A DNA stretch of 19,909 nt from UBA7236 sp964638865 (lineage in GTDB: Bacteria > Bacteroidota > Bacteroidia > Chitinophagales > BACL12): contig CAZXBG010000073.1 of assembly GCA_964638865.1 (NCBI GenBank), positions 1-19,909 on the forward strand, written 5' to 3'. A program made the position numbers and the translations under genes. Below the pieces are notes generated by a model that saw nothing but the letters and a program-made list of their open reading frames with translations, did not search any database and was not told the origin of the DNA. The number at the start of each line of letters is the position of its first letter. Positions within the stretch are counted from its first letter, which is position 1. This document shows positions 6,610-14,032 of this stretch, one piece after another.

Positions 6610-8145
6610 ATGAAGATTTTTAGAACCCTAATAATACTGCTATTACCTACCGTATCGTTTGCTCAAAATCCGGGCGATCAAATTTTTACAGAAAATCAGG
6701 TTTTAACCGTTGACCTTCAATTTTCGCAACCGGGCTTTTGGGATTCATTAGTATTAAATTACGAAACCGAGACTTATATGAAAGCTACAGTAACCATCAC
6801 TGATAATTCGGGGGATACTACTTTTTCTGAAATCGGCATTCGTTTAAAAGGCAATTCAAGTTATGGTCATCCTGGAGATAAAAAATCGTTTAAACTTGAT
6901 TTCAATAGATATATCGATACATTTGAATACGATGGATTAAAAAAACTGAATTTCAATAATTGTTTTAAGGATCCCACTTTTATGCGGGAAAAAATATTTT
7001 ATGATATTTGTAAAGCGGATAATATTAATGCTCCACGAATCAATTATGCCGATGTTTATATGAACGATATTTTTTGGGGATTTTATACAGTTGTAGAACA
7101 AGTGGATGATGAATTTTTGAAAACACATTTTGACGATAAATCGGAAAATTTATTTAAGGCAGGAGATGCATTTGGTATGGGTGCCCCGAGCGATGAAGCT
7201 GATTTGAAATATTACGGGACAGCACAACTTGATTATGATGGAAAATACACTTTAGAAAATAATACAGACGAAAATAATTGGTCTGATCTCATCACTCTGC
7301 TTGATTTTATAGATAATTCTACCGATGAAGTATTTGTTTCAGACCTGGAGCTTCATTTTAATGTTGAACAATTAATGAAAAGTTTGGCCTTGAGTAACCT
7401 GTTTGCCAATCTCGACAGTTATTTAAATTCGGCCCGAAATTATTATATATACAATAAGGATTCTACAGGAATTTGGGAATGGATCAACTGGGACTGCAAT
7501 GAGGCATTTGGATCGTATCCGGCCGCTGGTGCAGTTACAAATATGACAGAATTGGATCCGCATTATTTCGCCTTGAACAGGCCATTATTAGAGCGTATTG
7601 TAAGTGTGGAAACCACTAAAACAATTTACGATGAATATTATTGCGGATTATTTTCAACCTATTTTACCGATAGTTATATTCAATCGCAAACTGATTTATT
7701 ATATACATTAATTCAACCTCATGTATATGCCGACGACAACAAGATGTACACTAATGCAAATTTTGATACAAATATTGAAAGTGATATCACAGGTGGAGGC
7801 GGACCGGGAGGAGGAACAATTTACGGGCTTAAATCATTTGTAAGTGAAAGAAATGTATGGTTGGAGACTGCTATCGACTGTTCAGGGATTGTTAATGCTA
7901 TTAATGAAAATTCCTTTTATGAATTTCAAATTTATCCAAACCCCGTTCATGATATTTTATATTTTGAATTCAGCGAAATGAGTCTCCAACCTGTTATTAC
8001 TATTTTGAATATGCAGGGTATTTCGATCAATAATATTACAATGCAGGATCATGCTTTGAATTTAACATTATTACCTGCAGGAATGTATGTTTTAAAGATG
8101 GAAGTGGATGGTGAGATAATTAGTAAACCGTTTGTTAAAATATAG
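6610..8145 (+). CDS. CotH kinase family protein with T9SS sorting domain
   Basis: CotH proteins are atypical secreted kinases; the Bacillus member phosphorylates spore-coat proteins. Here the signal peptide (MKIFRTLIILLLPTVSFAQ, 1-19) and the C-terminal T9SS domain place it outside the cell. The kinase-like domain spans about 55-425. It includes GIRLKGNSSYGHPGDKKSFK (76-95), DPTFMREKIFYDIC (121-134), YADVYMNDIFWGFYTVVEQV (146-165) and NYYIYNKDSTGIWEWINWDC (277-296) with NEAFG after it. GLKSFVSERNVWLETAI (406-422) closes the domain. A glycine-rich insert (GGGGPGGG, 395-402) is usual in bacterial members. The sorting domain starts FQIYPNPVHDIL (439-450). It is complete at 511 residues. I chose ATG 6610, which begins the signal peptide, rather than the in-frame TTG at 6577. 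Its substrate is unknown. The next elements downstream are repeats, not a gene. Confidence 0.9.
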   Translation: MKIFRTLIILLLPTVSFAQNPGDQIFTENQVLTVDLQFSQPGFWDSLVLNYETETYMKATVTITDNSGDTTFSEIGIRLKGNSSYGHPGDKKSFKLDFNRYIDTFEYDGLKKLNFNNCFKDPTFMREKIFYDICKADNINAPRINYADVYMNDIFWGFYTVVEQVDDEFLKTHFDDKSENLFKAGDAFGMGAPSDEADLKYYGTAQLDYDGKYTLENNTDENNWSDLITLLDFIDNSTDEVFVSDLELHFNVEQLMKSLALSNLFANLDSYLNSARNYYIYNKDSTGIWEWINWDCNEAFGSYPAAGAVTNMTELDPHYFALNRPLLERIVSVETTKTIYDEYYCGLFSTYFTDSYIQSQTDLLYTLIQPHVYADDNKMYTNANFDTNIESDITGGGGPGGGTIYGLKSFVSERNVWLETAIDCSGIVNAINENSFYEFQIYPNPVHDILYFEFSEMSLQPVITILNMQGISINNITMQDHALNLTLLPAGMYVLKMEVDGEIISKPFVKI

Positions 8146-8439
8146 GTGTAAAGATATTATTTCAGATAACTTAAAGGAGGCAAAATTTAATTAATTTGCA
8201 ACTCGAAGGAGATTGTCAAATGTTTTTTAAAAATGTGACATTTAAGACTGAGTAACACGAATAAGAAAATCTAAAATAATTTATTTACCGGTTGAGGCTT
8301 CAGCATATTTTGGAATATTTTTCAAAAATGTAAAATTTTAGTCTGGATACCCCGAATAAGAAAATCTAAATTAATTTATTTACCGGTTGAAGCTTGAGGA
8401 TATTTTGGAATATTTTTCAAAAATGTCAAATTTTAGACC

Positions 8440-8475
8440 ATTTTCTATTCGGGGCGAGCCCGAATAAGAAAATCT
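8440..8475. other. Hairpin formed where two repeat units join
   Basis: The end of copy 2 (ATTTTCTATTCGGG, from 8440) and the start of copy 3 (CCCGAATAAGAAAAT, 8459-8473) pair over about 14 bp with a single bulged base, leaving a loop of about five bases (GCGAG). The structure arises only from tandem arrangement. It could stop transcription coming from the CotH-family gene, though a T tract is not clean. Confidence 0.5.
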
Positions 8476-8513
8476 AAATTAATTTATTTACCGGTTGAAG
8501 CTTGAGGATATTT

Positions 8514-8613
8514 NNNNNNNNNNNNNNNNNNNNNNNNNNNNNNNNNNNNNNNNNNNNNNNNNNNNNNNNNNNNNNNNNNNNNNNNNNNNNNNNNNNNNNN
8601 NNNNNNNNNNNNN
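8514..8613. other. Assembly gap of 100 N inside the repeat array
   Basis: The base run before the gap ends GGATATTT and the run after it starts ATATTTTGG. The two flanks thus share ATATTT at the same phase of the repeat. The gap is therefore a join made inside the repeat, and the number of copies is unknown: none, one or many units may be missing. Confidence 0.95.
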
Positions 8614-8670
8614 ATATTTTGGAATATTTTTCAAAAATGTCAAATTTTAGACCATTTTCTATTCGGGGTA

Positions 8671-8728
8671 AATCCAACTAATGCAATCGTCAGTTCGCTT
8701 CGCTCCTTTCTATTGCACAAGTTGGATT
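8671..8728. repeat. Long imperfect inverted repeat beside the array
   Basis: AATCCAACTAATGCAAT (8671-8687) pairs with ATTGCACAAGTTGGATT (8712-8728), with 15 of 17 positions complementary, around a 24-base loop holding TTCGCTTCGCTCC. It begins two bases after the repeat array ends, and the 7-A run of the following terminator begins right after it (8729). It could be a separate REP-like palindrome, or a plus-strand terminator facing the array. Confidence 0.6.
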
Positions 8729-8763
8729 AAAAAAAGACCCACCTGTCAGAGCGACAGATGGGT
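8729..8763 (-). terminator. Intrinsic terminator of the outer-membrane barrel gene
   Basis: On the minus strand, ACCCATCTGTC and GACAGGTGGGT form an 11-bp stem (one T:G wobble) with a five-base loop. C and then seven T follow (the A run 8729-8735 on plus). It starts 24 bases past the stop codon at 8788. Stem, loop, T tract and position all fit a factor-independent terminator. Confidence 0.88.
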
Positions 8764-8787
8764 GTAATCCTAAACCACACATCTTTA

Positions 8788-9264
8788 TTAAAAGGTATAA
8801 CGGATACCTAATCCGTATCCCATATCAAAGTCATCATTAATTATTCCGAATTCGGGGCGCGCATCCAAACTAAGTTGAAGCGGAACTTCGCTAAAATTAT
8901 ATTCAATTCCCAATTGCCCATCGGCATTTAAAAATACGCCGTCGTTAAAGTCATCATCATTCGAAAAATTGCCATTTAAGTCTCTGTCGCCAATACTTCC
9001 TCCTGCACCTACATACCAATAAAAACCACTTTCAATTGCTTGAACCCACTGATACAAGAGGGTGAACTTAAACCCATCGGCATATCCATCATCAAAAAAA
9101 GCAAGGTCAAATTCTAACCTGTTAGGGCCTCCAATATATTGCTGATAGGAAATTTCAGCTTGTGCTCCATCACCTCCTCCTAATCTTATTCCAAGTGCAT
9201 TTGATTGAGCCGAAACAATACTAATGGTAAAGAAACAAAGGGCACTCAAAAAATAGATTTTCAT
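8788..9264 (-). CDS. Small outer-membrane beta-barrel protein
   Basis: The 158-residue product has a signal peptide (MKIYFLSALCFFTISIVSAQ, 1-20) followed by alternating beta strands. Examples are NALGIRLGGG, RLEFDLAFF, FKFTLLYQWV, FYWYVGAGGS, GQLGIEYNF and LQLSLDARPEFG. It ends GLGIRYTF, with the C-terminal phenylalanine expected for insertion by the BAM complex. Size and strand count suggest a small, about eight-stranded barrel. The family is not one I can name, and transport, adhesion or a structural role are all possible. An acidic external loop (DRDLNGNFSNDDDFND, 93-108) could bind divalent cations. The gene has its own terminator and lies after the terminator of the G8 gene, so it is probably transcribed alone. 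TAATTTG, one base short of the -7 consensus, lies about 30 bases upstream on its strand. Confidence 0.8.
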   Translation of the reverse strand: MKIYFLSALCFFTISIVSAQSNALGIRLGGGDGAQAEISYQQYIGGPNRLEFDLAFFDDGYADGFKFTLLYQWVQAIESGFYWYVGAGGSIGDRDLNGNFSNDDDFNDGVFLNADGQLGIEYNFSEVPLQLSLDARPEFGIINDDFDMGYGLGIRYTF

Positions 9265-9396
9265 GATATATCTTTAATTTATTCTGATAATGCAAATTAA
9301 AAGCCAGGCGCTAAAAGCCTTTAAAACAGGGGTAAATTGACAGTGCTTAAATAAAAAGCGTGGAAAAAATTCCCTGCTTTGGATACTTTACACCAC

Positions 9397-9423
9397 AAAA
9401 AAACTCCGCAATTGCTTGCGGAG
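9397..9423 (-). terminator. Intrinsic terminator of the G8-domain gene
   Basis: On the minus strand, CTCCGCAA-GCAA-TTGCGGAG is a perfect 8-bp stem with a four-base loop, followed by seven T (the A run 9397-9403 on plus). It lies 23 bases past the stop codon at 9447. This separates the G8 gene from the barrel gene downstream. Confidence 0.93.
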
Positions 9424-9446
9424 CTCCTTCTATTCACATTTAAACA

Positions 9447-12400
9447 CTATTGTTTGATAAATTTCACAGTGCTCACAGTAACAAATTCATCGTTAATACT
9501 TAATAAATAAACACCTGCGGGAATTTGTTCAACATTTAATTCCACATTTACGTCACCATCCTCCACAACAACCATTTTTTCTTCTATTATCCTTCCCATT
9601 AGATCAATAATTCTGATATTAAGTATACCGGAGCGGGAATTTGTAAATGATATATTGACCATATCTACTACAGGATTCGGGTAAATGTTTACATTTTCGA
9701 CTAATGTAATTTCATTTTCCTCCTTTAATAAAAGGGTAGTAAATAACATAATTGATGTATAATCCTTCCATCCTGCAGCACATTGGGTTTTCACTTTCCA
9801 TTGATATACAGTATTTGCAGTTAAACCGGTTAAAAGTTTGGAATTCGTTGTTGTGATCACATCTGTCCATGTAAGATCCGTCAATTTTTTATACGATATC
9901 TGGTACTGTAAGGCACCTGTCACCGCATTCCAGTTCAGGGTAGCTTTTGTTGAAGTGATCAAGTTAGTTGATAAAACATTCGGCGAAGTGCAAGCTGTTC
10001 CTGCAGAAGGCGTAATAAATATTTTTTCTGCAGAATAGGCTGTCCATACTCCTTCGCATAAAGCTCTGGCTTTCCATGTATATGAAGTATTTGCAAGTAA
10101 AGCTGTTAATTCTTTATAGGTATTTTCAACAGCAACTGTTGTCCATGAAGCACCTGCAGTGGTTTTATATTGCACTTCATAATTCATGCTGCCCATATTA
10201 TCCCAAATGAGCATTGCATGTGTGGAGGTTAATTCATCCTCAAATAAATGTTGGGGTATCTGGCAATTACAAGGCAGACAAACATTATCTATTCCCTGTT
10301 CATCGGCGGGACCCGATTTTAAACCTTCTGAATAAATTTTAATTATAATATAATCATACCCTGATCCGAAATTTACATTTTGTGTAAAGGTTTGCCAATT
10401 ATAATTAACCATTCCATATTCGCTATTCAACAAAACTGTAGAAGAAAAGGCAAGATCATTATTGTTCCATTTTTGAATATTGCTTTCTGTTGAAACATTC
10501 GGATCAATAAATTCACCATTTACTCCTAAAATTTCACAAATAAGGTGATTCCCAACCGCACCTCCACCTATATTTTTCGCTTGAAATGAAAATTCTATCA
10601 AACCTCTCAAGGCTTTATCATTTTTCACGATCTGAATAAGAGGTCTGTTCCATTTATCACTCAAAAAAATTGCTGCCTTTCCATTTAAAATTTCCCAGCT
10701 TCCCTTTTTCAACCATCCTGCTCCAACGTTTTCTTTTGTACTTTTAGTTAAGGAAACATCGAGAAATCCACCTGTTTCAAAACCGGAATTGATCAAAATG
10801 TTTGCATAATCAAGCACTGTTACAGTCACATTTTTTGTGATGGACGTAGTTTTCCCCTGACTATCGTAAACAGTTAATGCAACACTATAAGTACCGGGTG
10901 TATTATAAGTATGTACTGGATCAAGTCCAAAACCTGTAGTACCATCACCAAAAGTCCAGGCATACGCAGCAATTCCATTTCCTTGACCGGGTGTAATAAC
11001 AAATGGATCTGAATCTGAAGATAATATCCCATTGAATTTAATTGTATTATTTCCGGTGGAAAAATATGCATAATCTGCAATAGGAAATACGTTTGGTGTA
11101 ATCGCAGTAAAAGATGGTAATCCCGAAATTTCAAAATATTTGGGGAATTTATAATATTCGGAAGCACCATAAATATCTGTTCCTTCTTCCGGTGCAATAT
11201 TATATAGGTTGTTATTATAAACGCCTCCAACCACCTTGGTGTTTCTGTAATTGTATTCCTCTTCATCACCGCTTTCAAGGTCATCTGTTCTACCGGCAAC
11301 CAATGCACGTTTCCATCCTTTAACTGTTAGCCCTTCATAAATAATCTGTCCCGTAACAGTACTCGATATAAATGCAAATCCTCCCAATGGATTTCCGGTT
11401 ATCCAATCGCTTGTTTGAAATTGATTATTTATATCTCCTAGCAACAAACCATTTTTAAAATGTACCTGGCCTGAATATTTAATTGAAATACCGGCAGCAA
11501 GTAAATTCCAGAACTTAAAATCTTCTATTATACTAAATAGATTATGCGTATAAGGATCATATTCCAACGTAGAAAAATCGCCAATATTATCGTTGTTTAA
11601 TAAATGCGTCCAGAATGAAAGAGCACTATTACAGTTATAAGCAATATTACCTTCAAACTTTCGCATAGGTATTACAGCAGTATAAATAGAATCATCAGTT
11701 CCTGCAATAACAGAATTTAAAATATTTGTTTTTGGAATTTTAATTCTATGTTCAGCGGGCAAACTGGCATCATCACTAAATACTTTATAAGCATCACCTG
11801 CGCAACTGGTAGCAATATTATCTTCGTACGACACATTAGAACTTTGTATCCAGTATCCATTTCCCTCAAATCCGAAATCAAAATTTAATGTCCGCGATTC
11901 AAAGTCCGTTATTAATGAAGCCTTTTTCCCTTTTATTGCAATATTTCTATTAAAGGTGCCAAGTTCGTTTCCATCTTCCGTTACGAACGCAGCGCCCCCG
12001 AAATCAAATACAACATTATCATCAATATTTGCATTGCTTTGATGATTTACAATACCCCAGCTAGTGGCATCTACAATTGCACATCCTTTTATTAATGCAG
12101 GAATAGCACCAATATTATTAGTCCCTGCTTTGTGCAAATGCAAACTATATCTTCCCCTTACATTTTCGCCTCCACTCAATTGATTCCCGAATGCATCCAC
12201 AACAGGACTAGTTACTAAAATATTTTTATCCGTTCTTCCAAGTCCGTTAAATGCTGCATTTGAAATATTTTGTGCAACATTATGCATCAACATAACATGT
12301 CCGCGTTGAGCAATAGGAATTGTTGCATAATTCTCTGATTCAAATATTACATTTCTTGTGATATTAGCAACATATAACCGCAATCCATATCCGATGGGAA

Positions 12401-13202
12401 ATTTATGTTCATATTGAAGCGTGGTTCCACCTGTTGCATTATTAGTGAAATAAATTGTTTTAGAGGCAATACTTGTTATAGTAAGCACCTCATCATGAAA
12501 TTTTGAATTATCTTCAAAATCATTGATGTTGGTTCCATAGGTTCCAGGTAAAACTATTTGATCTCCTACCTGCCAGCCGGTTGGAATTTCTGTGAGTTTT
12601 AAATTTGATGCACCGGCAGAAATATTTTTAGATATTGGGCAAAATGTTTTTTTATAAAATCCATTCACCGTTGTAAAGCCGTGACTTATTAATCCTTTTC
12701 CAAATTCAAATGGGTCATCACTAATATCTATCGCACCCTGGTCGGAAAAAATAATTTTTGCAGTAACACCATTTATTATCGGTGTGGCAGCTGTTCCAAT
12801 ATTTAAATGCCCAACAGGATCAACCACCGCAGTGATAACCTTCAATTTAGTATTTACAGTAGACGAAAAATTTAGAGTGCCAATTACCCTCAACCAATTT
12901 ATTTCCGTTTCACTTACTGCATCATAGGTAACCGTAATTGCCGAGTCAATTACTACCTGAGCATTTGTTCCCGGTACCGATAATACATTCCAGGTTGATG
13001 GATTAAACCACGAGCCATTATTTACTGCAATATGCGTTGCTCCATCAACAGGAACTAATGCGAAAACAGCACAATGTTCATCATGCATCATTTCATCATC
13101 CGGATGGGCTCCACAATCTTCGATTTGAGTGTATGCGTTTGTGGTGAGGAATGCCGCGAATAGAAAAAACACAGCAGTTTGTAGCAGATACACTTTCTTC
13201 AT
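9447..13202 (-). CDS. Exported G8/beta-helix protein with PKD, two FnIII and T9SS domains
   Basis: A 1251-residue secreted protein, complete. A signal peptide (1-26) precedes an Asp/His-rich stretch (HPDDEMMHDEHC, 33-44). A G8 domain (about 56-170) opens with ATHIAVNNGSWFNPSTW and includes INWLRVIGTLNF. A long region with beta-helix character (about 170-700) contains RGHVMLMHN (300-308) and GRYSLHLHKAG (350-360). This matches the RYP(I/L)HFH-type motif of G8 proteins, including animal CEMIP and TMEM2, which are involved in hyaluronan breakdown. A PKD domain (about 705-795) has FGDGTTG and HTYNTPGTYSVALTVYD. A carbohydrate-binding-like module (about 803-975) and two FnIII domains (about 982-1062 and 1073-1157) follow. 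A T9SS domain begins VNIYPNPVVD (1171-1180). A polysaccharide-acting or polysaccharide-binding surface role is inferred; no enzyme activity is shown by the sequence alone. Confidence 0.85.
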   Translation of the reverse strand: MKKVYLLQTAVFFLFAAFLTTNAYTQIEDCGAHPDDEMMHDEHCAVFALVPVDGATHIAVNNGSWFNPSTWNVLSVPGTNAQVVIDSAITVTYDAVSETEINWLRVIGTLNFSSTVNTKLKVITAVVDPVGHLNIGTAATPIINGVTAKIIFSDQGAIDISDDPFEFGKGLISHGFTTVNGFYKKTFCPISKNISAGASNLKLTEIPTGWQVGDQIVLPGTYGTNINDFEDNSKFHDEVLTITSIASKTIYFTNNATGGTTLQYEHKFPIGYGLRLYVANITRNVIFESENYATIPIAQRGHVMLMHNVAQNISNAAFNGLGRTDKNILVTSPVVDAFGNQLSGGENVRGRYSLHLHKAGTNNIGAIPALIKGCAIVDATSWGIVNHQSNANIDDNVVFDFGGAAFVTEDGNELGTFNRNIAIKGKKASLITDFESRTLNFDFGFEGNGYWIQSSNVSYEDNIATSCAGDAYKVFSDDASLPAEHRIKIPKTNILNSVIAGTDDSIYTAVIPMRKFEGNIAYNCNSALSFWTHLLNNDNIGDFSTLEYDPYTHNLFSIIEDFKFWNLLAAGISIKYSGQVHFKNGLLLGDINNQFQTSDWITGNPLGGFAFISSTVTGQIIYEGLTVKGWKRALVAGRTDDLESGDEEEYNYRNTKVVGGVYNNNLYNIAPEEGTDIYGASEYYKFPKYFEISGLPSFTAITPNVFPIADYAYFSTGNNTIKFNGILSSDSDPFVITPGQGNGIAAYAWTFGDGTTGFGLDPVHTYNTPGTYSVALTVYDSQGKTTSITKNVTVTVLDYANILINSGFETGGFLDVSLTKSTKENVGAGWLKKGSWEILNGKAAIFLSDKWNRPLIQIVKNDKALRGLIEFSFQAKNIGGGAVGNHLICEILGVNGEFIDPNVSTESNIQKWNNNDLAFSSTVLLNSEYGMVNYNWQTFTQNVNFGSGYDYIIIKIYSEGLKSGPADEQGIDNVCLPCNCQIPQHLFEDELTSTHAMLIWDNMGSMNYEVQYKTTAGASWTTVAVENTYKELTALLANTSYTWKARALCEGVWTAYSAEKIFITPSAGTACTSPNVLSTNLITSTKATLNWNAVTGALQYQISYKKLTDLTWTDVITTTNSKLLTGLTANTVYQWKVKTQCAAGWKDYTSIMLFTTLLLKEENEITLVENVNIYPNPVVDMVNISFTNSRSGILNIRIIDLMGRIIEEKMVVVEDGDVNVELNVEQIPAGVYLLSINDEFVTVSTVKFIKQ

Positions 13203-13581
13203 CTAATTGTTTAAATTTAATTGTGAATAAAAAAAAGTGCGGAATTCCGGAGTGTGGTGTGTGAAAAAACAGGTTATTGTGTGGATAGACGCAGGAAGTA
13301 CTTAAACAGATGCAAAGCTAAACAATTATTTATTCTTTTTATTTTATAGTTGTTACACAAAATACAATTGTGTGACTAACATATTCTACAATTTATATTT
13401 TTTATATTGATACTAATGCCGAATCACAGGACGAATATTGATAAAATAAATAGATCAAAGTGACTTAAATCAATTTGGAAGAAGCAGAAAATCTATAAAA
13501 AATGAAAGATGTTCACAGAATACGACCTCATCATCGATAAAAAACGTCAACAAATAAAACAACCAGCGGGTTCAATTTCAA
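13203..13581. other. 379-bp intergenic region upstream of the G8 gene
   Basis: No credible gene is present; only short open stretches of under 40 codons occur. On the minus strand, TAGCTTTG (13320-13313) is an exact TAnnTTTG -7 box about 110 bases upstream of the G8 start, but no -33 element sits at proper spacing. An imperfect dyad, ACACAA-(7)-TTGTGT, lies at 13355-13373. GTGACTTAAATCAA (13460-13473) matches the FNR/CRP-family pattern TTGAC/T-N4-ATCAA in all but the first base. All three are candidate control sites of the G8 gene, with low confidence individually. Confidence 0.4.
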
Positions 13582-14001
13582 TTATTTATTCAGTTTTTTG
13601 TGAAATTTTTCGGGCATAGAAACCACTTTTTTCTTGTCGTAATCATAAAATACAATTCCGGTTTTCGCAATGGCTACAACCCTTTCGCTGCTTGAAACGC
13701 GGTAAAAAAGGTCAAATGCCGCACGTGTAAATTCATCCGCTGCGATCTCTATTTTTAAACTTTCTCCATAAAAGGCTTCTGCTTTAAATTGCACAGCAGC
13801 ATCTACCATAATTATCCCAACTCCCTCAATATTCATCTCGCTGTAATCGAAGTGTTTAAGAAATCGAACACGTGCTTCATGCAGTAGCGACAACATGGTG
13901 TCGTTGCCCAAATGTCCGCCATAATTCAGATCTGTAATTCTAATGCTGATTTCGGTGGAAAAAAATTTTTTTTCCGGAAAATTTATTTGTATTCTCGCCA
14001 T
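13582..14001 (-). CDS. Acyl-CoA thioesterase, hotdog fold (4HBT/YbgC type)
   Basis: This 139-residue cytosolic protein has the single-hotdog layout of 4-hydroxybenzoyl-CoA thioesterase/YbgC relatives, which hydrolyse acyl-CoA thioesters. The signature region is RITDLNYGGHLGNDTMLSLL (21-40) followed by HEARVRFL. Asp24 is placed like the catalytic Asp of the 4HBT group, GHLGND corresponds to the usual GH(V/M)NN, and the E-x-R of the central helix follows (HEAR, 41-44). The rest alternates beta strands (VQFKAEAF, LKIEIAADEF, AAFDLFYRVS, KTGIVFYDYD). Substrate chain length cannot be told. It starts 31 bases after the tsaD stop on the same strand, so the two are probably co-transcribed. This is likely convenience of position rather than shared function. 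No clear terminator follows it. Confidence 0.85.
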   Translation of the reverse strand: MARIQINFPEKKFFSTEISIRITDLNYGGHLGNDTMLSLLHEARVRFLKHFDYSEMNIEGVGIIMVDAAVQFKAEAFYGESLKIEIAADEFTRAAFDLFYRVSSSERVVAIAKTGIVFYDYDKKKVVSMPEKFHKKLNK

Positions 14002-14032
14002 CTCTTAACTCATTAATCTTTTTAAGTATACA

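Larger units (their letters stand above)
8182..8668. repeat. Array of ~108-bp repeats with inverted ends
   Basis: The best copy is 8351-8458. It starts CCCGAATAAGAAAATCTAAA and ends ATTTTCTATTCGGGG plus CGAG. Its ends are near-perfect inverted repeats of each other: CCCGAATAAGAAAAT versus CCCGAATA-GAAAAT after reverse complementing. Copy 1 (8256-8350) is 95 bp and diverged, with a shortened tail. Copy 3 starts at 8459 and matches copy 2 exactly up to the gap at 8514. The sequence after the gap (8614-8668) matches the rest of copy 2 exactly and ends ATTCGGGG. An older remnant (about 8182-8255) still aligns through TTTTTTAAAAATGT and the bases before the next CGAATAAG. Each unit also holds ACCGGT and AAGCTT palindromes. 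No reading frame runs through it. A MITE-like or REP-like element is the likely class. Confidence 0.8.

Noticed and set aside
8256..8668. Repeat array as a CRISPR array
   Set aside because: The repeating unit is about 108 bp with no alternation of short repeats and unique spacers. Whole units are identical, the spacing varies (95, 108), and no cas gene is nearby.
8474..8677. Open frame through the second gap
   Set aside because: It is open only because the N run hides stop codons and lies wholly within noncoding repeat sequence.
4139..9264. The surface-protein block as a polysaccharide utilisation locus
   Set aside because: No SusC/SusD pair, TonB-dependent receptor, glycoside hydrolase signature or regulator is present.
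10874..11323. Alternative frames inside the G8 gene, including a 144-residue minus-strand one
   Set aside because: They overlap a continuous, domain-rich frame and read as low-complexity Leu/Ile/His-rich sequence.
13510..13620. 36-codon plus-strand frame (MFTEYDLIIDKKRQQ start)
   Set aside because: It runs into the 3' end of the thioesterase gene on the other strand, has no ribosome binding site, and resembles no protein I recognise.
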